Below, piece after piece: positions 16,445 to 25,400 of a DNA stretch of 64,000 nt. Position 1 is the first letter of the stretch; every line of letters begins with the position of its first letter. The position numbers and the translations under genes were made by a program. Source of the stretch: an uncultured bacterium (GTDB taxonomy: Bacteria > Verrucomicrobiota > Lentisphaeria > Victivallales > UBA1829); contig CASFTV010000014.1 in the NCBI GenBank assembly GCA_949297765.1, positions 1 through 64,000 on the forward strand. The letters run 5' to 3'. The notes beneath the pieces were generated by a model, which worked only from the letters and a program-made list of their open reading frames with translations, ran no database searches and had not been told where the DNA came from.

Positions 16445-19090
16445 TCATCCCTCTCTCTCATTCTCCCTGCCTCCCCCCTGTCCGGGAGCGGACTCCAGGG
16501 ACAAGGTCAGAATTTCGCCTGGACGCAGGAGATCCGGCACCCCATCACATCCATCTCCTCCGCCGGGGTGTTCCGCCAGATCCATCCGCTTCCAGACGGA
16601 CCTTCCCGAAATCCGGAACGGGACGGCGGTGCAGAAATCCGGATTAAAGATCCGGACAACCGCAGATTCGCTTTCCTCCGCCGGCTTGCAGCAGGAGAGA
16701 ACAACATCTCCGGAAAGCGAGAACATGGAAAATTCGCGCGGCAGACGGGAGATCCCATTCGGAAGCGGCCGGAAAAAGATTTCCGCGAGATCAGAATTCT
16801 GCTCACAGGGACGTCCGGAGGTGAATTTCCGTTCATCGGCGGCATCGAACACGGCGGGCGGCGGGCAGAGGAATTTCCGATACTCCTTTTCCAGAACGGC
16901 GAGAGAAGTCCGTCCCGGCCGCATGGCGGCTTCGAACCGATGAACGCCAATCAGATTGGCATCCGGCACGTCCCATTCGCGAGGCTCTGCGACGGACGGA
17001 TGGTCCGGGAAATCGGAGTTTGTCACCCGCCCGACACAGCGCAGCAGGGTCAGGGACAACGCCCCGTCCTCGCGATATTCACACTCATACAGCCCGCAGT
17101 TGAAAACCGCGAGATCCTCCGCGGCGATGACTCCGCTGTTCGGAAATCCCCGGAAATAATTTCCGCGGGGACGCTTTTCAAATCCGAACGGGACCGATGC
17201 AAAGAAATGATCCGCACTTCCGTTCGGCCGGAACAGAACTTTGAATCGGTGATTCGAGGAGCGGTTGTCCAGCTCGAATCCGAGATCCAGAGAGCGCGAG
17301 AAGCGTTTCAGCGAATAGCGGACGGTCAGACGGTTTTTCACCGTTTCCGCACTTCTTCTTTTCATCCGGAAATCATAGGATTCCGGCAGATCGAAGCAGT
17401 AGGACACCTCAATTCCGCAGGCGGTTTGCCGTACGGAGATTTCGCTGACGGCCGCAATGTCGATTTCCCGGTCGCCGGGAGCGGGGAAGAAGTTGTAGGT
17501 GTGGCCGATGTCCGCCTCGTCGCGGAAGGCCGCCGGATCGGAATACACCTTTCCGCTTTCCTTGTCCGTCAGAGTCATTCTCCCCCGCTCGTCCACCGTG
17601 AATGCCAGAAACTCATTTTCCAGCACACACGTTTTCTCCGGCACGGGGGACGGCCCCGCACACGGACGGACCGTATACACCCGGTATCCCATCGGCGGAA
17701 GATCGGCGGCGGGGAAGCGCAGGACAATCTCTCTGCAGTCCATCCGTCCCGGGAGATTGATCGGCGGATAGTTTCCGAACGCCCGCTTCTCCTCGGACAC
17801 AAGCGTGAAGGGTACCGGATTCCCCGCAGGATCCAGAAGCTCGAAATTCCCGACATTCTCCTCCAGAGGAAAATGGAGCGTGGCGGAAACCTCTTCGCTG
17901 GAAAGGTACGGAACCGGATGGAAAACGGCGATCAGATAATCTGTTTTCCGCATTCCGGAGCGGTCGAGCCGCTCCAGGAATCGGCGGAAGATCCGCGAAG
18001 TCAGCGCCTCCGTCAGATCCTTCAGACGGGCGAAGCGGTTTTCGTTGTCGGCATGGACCCGGGAGGTGCTGCATCCGCAGATGGAGTCGTGCGGATGATT
18101 CCGCAGAAGAGATTTCCAGGCGTAGTTCAGCGCGCCGGTTTCGCAGAAGGAGAAATCGCCCGAGGCCTCCGCAAGCAGGACTCCGAGCGGTTCCAGCAGA
18201 AGTTCCAGGGCGGCCTGCGCTTTTGCATTGAGGCGTTTCAGCGGCGACCGCGCGGAAAGAGTGCCGTTCAGGAGCGAGGAGAAATCGCTCAGGCGCATCT
18301 CCTCCGCAACGCATGGAAGAGTCTCTCCAGCCTCCTCGCGGACGCCGTTGATGAACGCGCGGAGCGTGGACTGGCGGAATCCCGGAAGGCGCGGCAGCAG
18401 TTCCGGAAGATCCTCCTGCGCCTCCAGATGATCGACGCCGTTCATCAGAAGCCGGTGAGAGGTTGCCGCTTCTCCATCCTGCCGGGCAATCGCTTCAGCG
18501 GCATAGCGTTCCGCCCGTCCGGGATCCGCCGAAAGACGCTGGAAATTATTGTACCAGCGGCTCAGGAAGGAGGCCAGAACCCGGGAGCCGTCAGGACTTT
18601 CCCAGTAGAATTCGTTCCGGGTTCTCCGGTCGAATCCGCGGCCGAAGATGCAGGAGTCGATTCCGAATCCGGCGAGGATCTGCGGAAGCTGGCGGATCAG
18701 ACCGAACTGGTCCGGGGCATATCCGACATCGCCGCATCGGCCGAATGAGCGCGCAATCCGGGAGCCGGTCAGAAGATTGCGGATGGTGGCCTCCCCGCTG
18801 GTCAGGAAGAAGTCGTTCTGGACATACCACGGGCCGACTCTCAGGTTCCCGCGTTCAATCCAGTGCCGAAGCTCCTCCCGGCGTTCCGGGCGGATCTCCA
18901 GATAGTCCTCCAGACAGATGGTCTGCGCATCCAGTTCAAAGAGAAAGTCGGGATGGCGCTCGAAGATCCCGAGCAGATGGTCGATCAGATCCACCAGCCG
19001 GAGACGGAAGGTCTCGAACGGCTGATACCATTCCCGGTCCCAGTGGGTGTGGGAGACCACATGCGGATGAAGTCCATTCCGCGGTTCCAT
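16445..19090 (-). CDS. GH38 alpha-mannosidase
   Basis: Cytoplasmic retaining alpha-mannosidase of 881 residues. The N-terminal 'SHTHWDREWY' holds zinc ligands H16 and D18, and 'APDQFG' holds the likely nucleophile D127. The arrangement of the (beta/alpha)7 domain, a central helical region and a long C-terminal beta region fits GH38 of about 850-1000 residues. It would trim mannose from imported N-glycan or alpha-mannan fragments. The ATG at 19090 lies three bases after the GH5 stop, so the two are translationally linked. No signal peptide. Confidence 0.93.
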   Translation of the reverse strand: MEPRNGLHPHVVSHTHWDREWYQPFETFRLRLVDLIDHLLGIFERHPDFLFELDAQTICLEDYLEIRPERREELRHWIERGNLRVGPWYVQNDFFLTSGEATIRNLLTGSRIARSFGRCGDVGYAPDQFGLIRQLPQILAGFGIDSCIFGRGFDRRTRNEFYWESPDGSRVLASFLSRWYNNFQRLSADPGRAERYAAEAIARQDGEAATSHRLLMNGVDHLEAQEDLPELLPRLPGFRQSTLRAFINGVREEAGETLPCVAEEMRLSDFSSLLNGTLSARSPLKRLNAKAQAALELLLEPLGVLLAEASGDFSFCETGALNYAWKSLLRNHPHDSICGCSTSRVHADNENRFARLKDLTEALTSRIFRRFLERLDRSGMRKTDYLIAVFHPVPYLSSEEVSATLHFPLEENVGNFELLDPAGNPVPFTLVSEEKRAFGNYPPINLPGRMDCREIVLRFPAADLPPMGYRVYTVRPCAGPSPVPEKTCVLENEFLAFTVDERGRMTLTDKESGKVYSDPAAFRDEADIGHTYNFFPAPGDREIDIAAVSEISVRQTACGIEVSYCFDLPESYDFRMKRRSAETVKNRLTVRYSLKRFSRSLDLGFELDNRSSNHRFKVLFRPNGSADHFFASVPFGFEKRPRGNYFRGFPNSGVIAAEDLAVFNCGLYECEYREDGALSLTLLRCVGRVTNSDFPDHPSVAEPREWDVPDANLIGVHRFEAAMRPGRTSLAVLEKEYRKFLCPPPAVFDAADERKFTSGRPCEQNSDLAEIFFRPLPNGISRLPREFSMFSLSGDVVLSCCKPAEESESAVVRIFNPDFCTAVPFRISGRSVWKRMDLAEHPGGGDGCDGVPDLLRPGEILTLSLESAPGQGGGRENEREG

Positions 19091-19093
19091 CGT

Positions 19094-20881
19094 TCACCGT
19101 GCTTTCGGGAAGGGCGTTCCCATGACCTTCGCCGCCGGAATCCACTGATCGCTGTAGGCGACGGAATCGAAGCGCGGCGGATTGAGTCCGACCTTGTCCA
19201 CCTCGTTGTACGGGGCACGGGGATTGTCCTCCAGACGGCCCAGCGCCCAGATCATCCACCCGACCTTCTGTTTGGCAAACATCGTGAGCATGCCGGAGAT
19301 GAAGGTCCGGCAGACCGTTTCACTCTTGTTCCAGTGTGTCGCTCCGAATTCAGTGCAGAGAACGGGAACTTCGTATTTCTTCTGAAACGCCGTGATGAAG
19401 CGGTCGACGTCCCACGGATGGTTGTCTTCCGGATAGTCGTGGAAGGAGAAGACCACGTTGTTGTAAGGCGCGTCGACCGTTTTTGCCGTCGGTCCCCAGG
19501 TGCGTTCCATCGCCCGTGCGTGCGACCAGTCGCAGGTGCCCAGCAGAAGGATGTGGCGGCGGTCAACCTGCCGGATCGCCTTCAGACAGCGGGTGTACCA
19601 CTGACGGGCCAGCTCCGGCGAGATGTCGTGCGGTTCATTCAGCAGCTCGTAGCCGAGAACGTTCGGTTCATCCTTGAAGAATTCCGCAACCTTCACCCAT
19701 CGGCGGATCCATTCCTGAAATCCGGCGTCGCTCCAGCGGGGAACGGTCTGCTTTTCCCTTGCCTTCGCCTCATCGACCTTTGCGGTGAAGTAGCCGTGGT
19801 CGTCCAGAATCACATACATGTTATGCCGCTTGGCCGCCTGTACTACCGGAACGATGAAGTCGCGGATGTGTTCGTCGATGTCCAGCGGTTCCGAATCGCG
19901 GTTGTTGAAGAAGCGGGTGTAGAACGCCAGACGGACCGTGTTGAGTCCGCGCGCCCGGCAGAACTTCATGACCTCCTCGTCCTGAGCCGGGAGAATGACG
20001 TCGCGTGCATAGCCGAGTCCGACCGGAATGAAAATCTGTTCGCCTTCCTTTGCCTTTTCGCTCGTGACAATATGGCGTCCTTTGACTTTCAGCCAGGCGT
20101 AGGAGTCATCCGCATAATAGCCGTAGAGCGGCTGTTCGATGGAGCGGTCTGCGGTTTCCTTTCCTCCGTTCACCGTCGCAAAGATGGTGTTCCAGCGGTA
20201 GATATGGATCGGCGGACGCTGCCATTTGAGTTCATATTTCCCGTTCCGGCTTTTGACGGTCCGGCTCTTCTCCTCGCCTTTCGAATTGCGGACGGTCACG
20301 GTGACATCCGCTTCCGGCTGATCGGTCGTTCCGGTTACAATAAGCTCCTTCTGCACTTTTGTCGGATTGCAGGCGAGTTTCAGGGTCACTTTCCGGGGCC
20401 GGGCGATGGCGGCGGAGCGGTATTCGACACTCCCCGGATCCGGCGTAAACTCCAGAAACAGGGTGGTGTACTTCTTGCCCCGCCCTTCCGGAAGAGGAAG
20501 AACGATCTCCTGAAATTCCGGACTGCCGGTCAGAGGAAGTTCCGGCATCGGCATGTCGACATAACTTTTGTCCGTCCTGCGCCAGCGGACCCGGAGACGG
20601 GTGTCCTTCCGAGTCCGGAGGCGGAGCACCAGCGCCTCTTCCGGGGAAAACTCCCCCTGCAGAGGTTTCCTGAATACCAGCATCGAACGGAAAAAAAGAT
20701 GTCTTCCCGGTTTTTCCCGGAAGTGGGTGACGATCCCGTCCTTTACGCTTGCTTTCAGCCCGTCGGTCGGAAGAAGCCGTTCGTCGGAACTTCCGGCGTC
20801 CGTGGTGAACGGAATGACAGGCGCCGCCGCCTGCATCGACAGGACTGCGGCCGTCATACCGGAGATCAGAAGTTTTTTCAT
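19094..20881 (-). CDS. Secreted GH5 (cellulase-type) endo-glycosidase
   Basis: Exported clan GH-A enzyme of 595 residues: signal peptide 1-19, a beta-sandwich N-terminal region (about 25-245), then a GH5 barrel with acid/base E416 ('LLNEPH'), 'SFHDYPE' and nucleophile E511 ('LCTEFGA'). GH5 covers beta-mannanases, endoglucanases and others; the GH38/GH130 neighbours favour a mannose-containing substrate. First gene of a three-gene operon, downstream of a LacI-type regulator on the same strand. The ATG at 20881 has AAGGA eight bases upstream. Confidence 0.92.
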   Translation of the reverse strand: MKKLLISGMTAAVLSMQAAAPVIPFTTDAGSSDERLLPTDGLKASVKDGIVTHFREKPGRHLFFRSMLVFRKPLQGEFSPEEALVLRLRTRKDTRLRVRWRRTDKSYVDMPMPELPLTGSPEFQEIVLPLPEGRGKKYTTLFLEFTPDPGSVEYRSAAIARPRKVTLKLACNPTKVQKELIVTGTTDQPEADVTVTVRNSKGEEKSRTVKSRNGKYELKWQRPPIHIYRWNTIFATVNGGKETADRSIEQPLYGYYADDSYAWLKVKGRHIVTSEKAKEGEQIFIPVGLGYARDVILPAQDEEVMKFCRARGLNTVRLAFYTRFFNNRDSEPLDIDEHIRDFIVPVVQAAKRHNMYVILDDHGYFTAKVDEAKAREKQTVPRWSDAGFQEWIRRWVKVAEFFKDEPNVLGYELLNEPHDISPELARQWYTRCLKAIRQVDRRHILLLGTCDWSHARAMERTWGPTAKTVDAPYNNVVFSFHDYPEDNHPWDVDRFITAFQKKYEVPVLCTEFGATHWNKSETVCRTFISGMLTMFAKQKVGWMIWALGRLEDNPRAPYNEVDKVGLNPPRFDSVAYSDQWIPAAKVMGTPFPKAR

Positions 20882-20902
20882 CGCAGAGATCCTTTCCCTT
20901 GT

Positions 20903-20922
20903 CCGCCGCTTCCTTCCGGCGG
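20903..20922 (-). other. Hairpin in the GH5 leader
   Basis: CCGCCG (20903-20908) pairs with CGGCGG (20917-20922) over an 8-base loop in the untranslated leader upstream of GH5. It may be an mRNA stabiliser or the end of the upstream LacI transcript; no T-tract follows. Confidence 0.35.
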
Positions 20923-21050
20923 CGGTGCTGTTCTATCTTTATCGTTTGCCGAACCTCATCCGGCGGTCATTTTTCTCTCCGGACTTTCCCTGTCCGCCTC
21001 TCCATCTGCCGGAAAATGGCAGAGGAGAACTGACCACGCCCTGAAATTCG

Positions 21051-21067
21051 ATAAAAGTAAATTTTAT
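21051..21067. promoter_or_regulatory. Candidate LacI operator upstream of GH5-GH38-GH130
   Basis: ATAAAA-5-TTTTAT palindrome in the spacer between the LacI gene and GH5. It is AT-rich and could occur by chance; position favours a repressor site for the operon. Confidence 0.3.
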
Positions 21068-21092
21068 ATTCCTTTCCGTCCCCGGATTTGCA

Positions 21093-22196
21093 TCACGGCT
21101 CCGTTTTTCCTTTTCCGCGCACAGGGGAGGAGTCGTGACTTCTGCGCAGAATGAATTCGTTTTGAAAAATATGACGGTGCGCACGGGTTGCGTCCGCGGA
21201 GGCGTCGATGAGTTCCATCGTTCTCCGGCACATTGCCGCGACGGGATGATGGAAGGTGGTCAGGGGCGGATTGAGGAGTCCGGAATAGACGGAACCGCTG
21301 AATCCGACCAGCGCAAGATCTTCCGGAATTCGGAGTCCGTTTTTCTGCAGAAGGTGCATGACGTTTGCGATCAGGAGATCGTTCCGGATGAAGACGGCGC
21401 GGATTCCTTCGTCCCGGTGAAGGCGGAGGATGGTATCGGCAATTTCCTTCGGGATCCGGTCGGAAGGAGTCTCTGTCGGCGGCTGGAGACCGAAGACCCG
21501 GAGTCCTTCCGAAAGAAACGCCTCCAGAAGCCGGTCGTTTCCGGGAAGCGGGAGATTGGTCGTCCGGAAAATATCGTTGAGACCCACGGCCGTATGGCCG
21601 TTCTTCCGGAAGAGGCGGGCGACATCGCGGTAGGACTGAATGCTGTCGAATCCGACCAGTTCGATTCCGTTGTCAAGATAGGCTTTTTCCTGTTCCGAAT
21701 AGAGAAAATCGTATTTGAAGATCACAACCTTTTCCAGCTGGCGGAAGAGCGGAAAGAGTTTTTCCGCATGGAGAAACTCCTCCTGCGGCGTATTGCCGTG
21801 AATCCAGATCAGTTTGCGGATGCCTTTGGCGATGATTTCACTGACTCCTTCGTAGAGACGATCCGGGTCGACACCGGAAATTTCAAAGAAGCCGCACCGT
21901 TTCCGAATCTCTTCCGTCAGAATTGTCAGAGCGGTTGTAAGATATTCCAGAGCAACAAACTTGCCGCAGTAGAAGATGCCGATCTGATCGCTGGTTCCTC
22001 CGTGTTTGAGCAGAAGCGCGGAGCGGGAGCGCACATAGCCGGAGGCCTCCAGATAGTCGCGCACCCGCTGTTCTGTCGCCGCCGAGACGCGGACCTTGTC
22101 GCACCGTCCGTTCACCACGGCGGAAATCACTCTGCGGCTGAGGTTCAGCTCTTTCGCCATCTGCTGCATGGTCAATGCCGGACCCGTCTTTGGCAT
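21093..22196 (-). CDS. LacI-family transcriptional regulator
   Basis: Regulator of 367 residues. The N-terminal helix-turn-helix is 'TMQQMAKELNLSRRVISAV' (about 9-27), where the usual Ala-Val hinge residues are partly changed; the sugar-binding domain covers about 70-345 and includes 'PEDLALVGFSGSVYS'. It precedes the GH5-GH38-GH130 operon on the same strand and follows the GH2-like gene. I chose the ATG at 22196 with AGGGAG nine bases upstream; longer frames start at weak codons and overlap the promoter. Confidence 0.88.
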   Translation of the reverse strand: MPKTGPALTMQQMAKELNLSRRVISAVVNGRCDKVRVSAATEQRVRDYLEASGYVRSRSALLLKHGGTSDQIGIFYCGKFVALEYLTTALTILTEEIRKRCGFFEISGVDPDRLYEGVSEIIAKGIRKLIWIHGNTPQEEFLHAEKLFPLFRQLEKVVIFKYDFLYSEQEKAYLDNGIELVGFDSIQSYRDVARLFRKNGHTAVGLNDIFRTTNLPLPGNDRLLEAFLSEGLRVFGLQPPTETPSDRIPKEIADTILRLHRDEGIRAVFIRNDLLIANVMHLLQKNGLRIPEDLALVGFSGSVYSGLLNPPLTTFHHPVAAMCRRTMELIDASADATRAHRHIFQNEFILRRSHDSSPVRGKGKTEP

Positions 22197-22240
22197 TTTC
22201 AGATTCTCCCTGGATTGCTTTACTCGTGTGAATTGACGGA

Positions 22241-22269
22241 AATATAGCAAGGAAAAAAGGGGTTGTCAA
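22241..22269 (-). promoter_or_regulatory. Sigma-70 promoter of the LacI regulator
   Basis: Minus-strand TTGACA (22269-22264), 17-base spacer, TATATT (22246-22241); the -10 is 45 bases before the ATG at 22196. Confidence 0.75.
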
Positions 22270-22400
22270 GTTTTTTTTCAGAAAAAAAAGAAAAATTCGC
22301 GGAGATGGGGAATTTGTGAAAGGATCGAACGGAAAAACGGAGGTGAGGGTGCCGCGGGCGGCGCCGGAGGACCGGAGACCGCTCCGCGGACGGTGCGGGA

Positions 22401-25400
22401 TTACCAGCGGTAGTAGCGGTAGGGGTCGTCGACGGGGAGGGGATCGTCGGCGTACAGAAGTTTTGTCGGTTCTCCCAGTTTCAGATACGGACGTTCCGGG
22501 ATGCCGCCGCTTCCGGAAATGTTCCGGCAGAGAATCGTCAGGACATTGCCCTTCGCCTTCAGATCGGAGCGTTTCAGCTCATAGATCCGCGGAGCTTTCC
22601 AGTAATCCTTCGGATTGGTTTTTCTGGAAATTTCTCCGAGATAACGGTCGTTCAGCCAGACGAACGATTCGTCGTCCACCGGTCCGATCCGGAGGATGCA
22701 GTCCTTCCGGACCGGCAGATCAAAACGGACTTTGTACCAGAATGCGCCCAGATAGGTCTCAAGGCCTTTCGCCTGAGAGTTGAAATATCCGGGGACTCGT
22801 ACTCTGCGCCATTTCCCGGTGTCGGAAGAACTCTTCTGCCAGCCGTCCGGAATGCCCCGGTTTTCCGGATCCGTCCTTCCCTTCCATTCTGCCGGCAGGA
22901 AGACTTTTCCGCCGGAATGGCTTTTTTCTCCCGCCAGGTACGGCGCCATCTCCACCGAACTTGCCGCGCCGAGATTGTAAAGCAGACGCGCAACGCAGTA
23001 CAGACTGTGTTTGCGCGCATTCCGCTCATTGTTCTGCGCCGCGTTGAAATGCCACGGGACAATCTGGCAGAAAACGATCTTCCCTTTTCCGCGCGGGAGA
23101 ACCCGAAGGAAACGGCCGCCCGGTCCCTCTTTCCCGAAGGAGGCGGTTTCCACTTCCGTCCGGAAATGGAGATCGGCGTTGGAGATCCCCTCGAATTCTG
23201 GAATGGTACTCAGCCCTTCCGCCCGTTCAAATCCGAATTTCCCGCTTTCCAGATGGATTTTGTCCGGCGCGAATGCGGCAATCTGCTCCGCCGTCAAATT
23301 GAGCGCCAGAAGAGTGTTTTCGTTCCCGGGTGTGCATGCCCGGACCGCATCCGCTCCCGTGCGGTCGAAGACGATCAGGGCATTCTCCGGAAGAGAGGTC
23401 TCCCCCGTCAGTTCCCGCGCGGGGATGGAGAGCGTTTCCAGCATGTTCCGGAGCTGTTCCGATCCGGCGGCGTAGAGCGGACGGACCGGTTCCGGTTTCC
23501 GGTTCAGCGCATAGCGGATGCACGTCCGGAGAATCTCCTCCGCTTCCGGATCGGAAACGGTTCGTCCGGAGAGATCCAGCTGACAGAAGATCGCCCGTCC
23601 GTCGCGTCCCCGGTACTCCAGCAGAGGCGCGTATTCCAGATGGAATCCGCCGGTGATCAGAGGAAGAAAGTTGCCGCGGGTCGGTTTTTCCGGAATGACT
23701 CCTGCGACCATGCCGCGGTTGCCCGCCCGCCAGACCCGGGTGTTGCTCAGATGCCCCCACGGCTGATGAACATCGGATGGTTCCACCGCCGGAAGATCCG
23801 GAAAATACTCCGGGAGAAGCGTGGATTTTCCTCTCCAGTCACGGATTTCCCGCTCTTTCCGGAACGGCCCCGCAAGGGTCCAGACCTGACGCAGACCGTG
23901 GATCTGCGCGCGGAATCCGAGGCGGTAGAGTGTCTCGTACGACTGCTCCAGAACAAGAATCACACAGCCGTTTCTCATTGCTTTTTCCAGTCCGGGAAGC
24001 GGCTCCCGCAGAGCGTTCCGTCCGCAGATCAGCAGGCGAAGACCGGAAAAATCCTCTGCTTTCCGGACCGGACGGAACGGAATCTGAAGCGAACGGAGAA
24101 GTTGTTCCGCCGACGTTTCCGGATCCAGAAGGCCGATCCCCGCAGGAAACGCCGCGCTCTCCATGACGGGGAGAATGTCGACGTGGAAGCGGTCCGCCGT
24201 GTCCGGAAATCCCGCACACCGGAATTCCGCCTGAAGGGAGAGCGTCCGGAGGGGGGAGGCGGAGGGTATCCGGAAAACCAGAGGGACTTCTCCATAGCTT
24301 CCCGCCGGAATGACAATGCTTCCCGTTTCGCTCTTCTCGAGTTCCGGAATGCGCCAGCTCCAGAAAACGGTCCGTTCACGACGGCTGTCGTTGAGAATGG
24401 TCAGCTGCTTGCGGACCGTTTCGCCGGGACGGTAGTTGTGATCTTTTTCCGAGAACTCTTTTCCGGGACCGGTGATCCGTCCGGTGATCTCGGCGAATCC
24501 CGCCGCGAGGGTGCGTCCGAACGGTGTCAGGGTGAAGTTGGAAAGATCGTGCGCCTGCATCCAGTCGGTGCGCATCTGCCGGGTGTTGAACCGGTCGGGA
24601 GAGGTTCCCGGCTGTTTGAGATTCCGGAAGCGGTCCGGATTTTCCATTTCCCGGAATTCCGCGATTCGTCTCATCAGGCGGACCTGATCCCAGGGCAGGA
24701 GAGCGGAAACGCCCCTCCGGCGCAGGGAGAACAGGTTGTCGTGAAGCTGTTTTTCCCAGATTCTCTGCGGAAGATCGGTCGCACCCCAGGCGCTCTGCAG
24801 CTGCCAGAGATGGAGCTTCGCATTTCTCCGGAGAAGGCGGCTCTCTTCCCGGTAGTATCGCTTCAAAGCGGGCGTGGAGGCATAGATGCTCTCTCCGAAA
24901 AATGGAGCGCCCCACTCCAGAAGATGGAGCCACTGATTGACCGCCGCATGATGGATGAAGGGATTGCCCCGGTGACTGGAATAACTGGCGACGTGCGGAG
25001 CGCCCCATTCCATCAGCATCAGCGGAATGCGTCCGCGAATTTCCCAGTGTTCGAACCAGTCGCTTTTCTCCTGAATCGGCGCCCAGTTGAGATAGCAGTT
25101 GATCGTATAGATTCCGTCCAGATTTCCGCTTTCGTGGTGGTAGACCGGTCGGGAGGGGTCCAGCTTCCGGACAATTTCCCCGGCGGCGGAGGCGCGTTTC
25201 CGGGCTTCCGTTTTCCCGAAGAGATCCGGAGAATGGATTCCGTCGATTTTCTGCGGATTCTGGTCTCCGTAATAGCCGGTGAAATTGTGGTTCATTGCAT
25301 ACATCACGATCGAAGGATTGTTCTGGAAGCGGCGCAGAAACCATTCGGCTTCCGCACGATAGCGCTCCGCCGTTTCCGCACTGGAGAGCAGATCCGGATA

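Noticed and set aside
22303-22400. Terminator after the GH2-like gene
   Set aside because: The spacer is GC-rich with several short inverted repeats around CCGCGG, but no single convincing stem with a T-tract.
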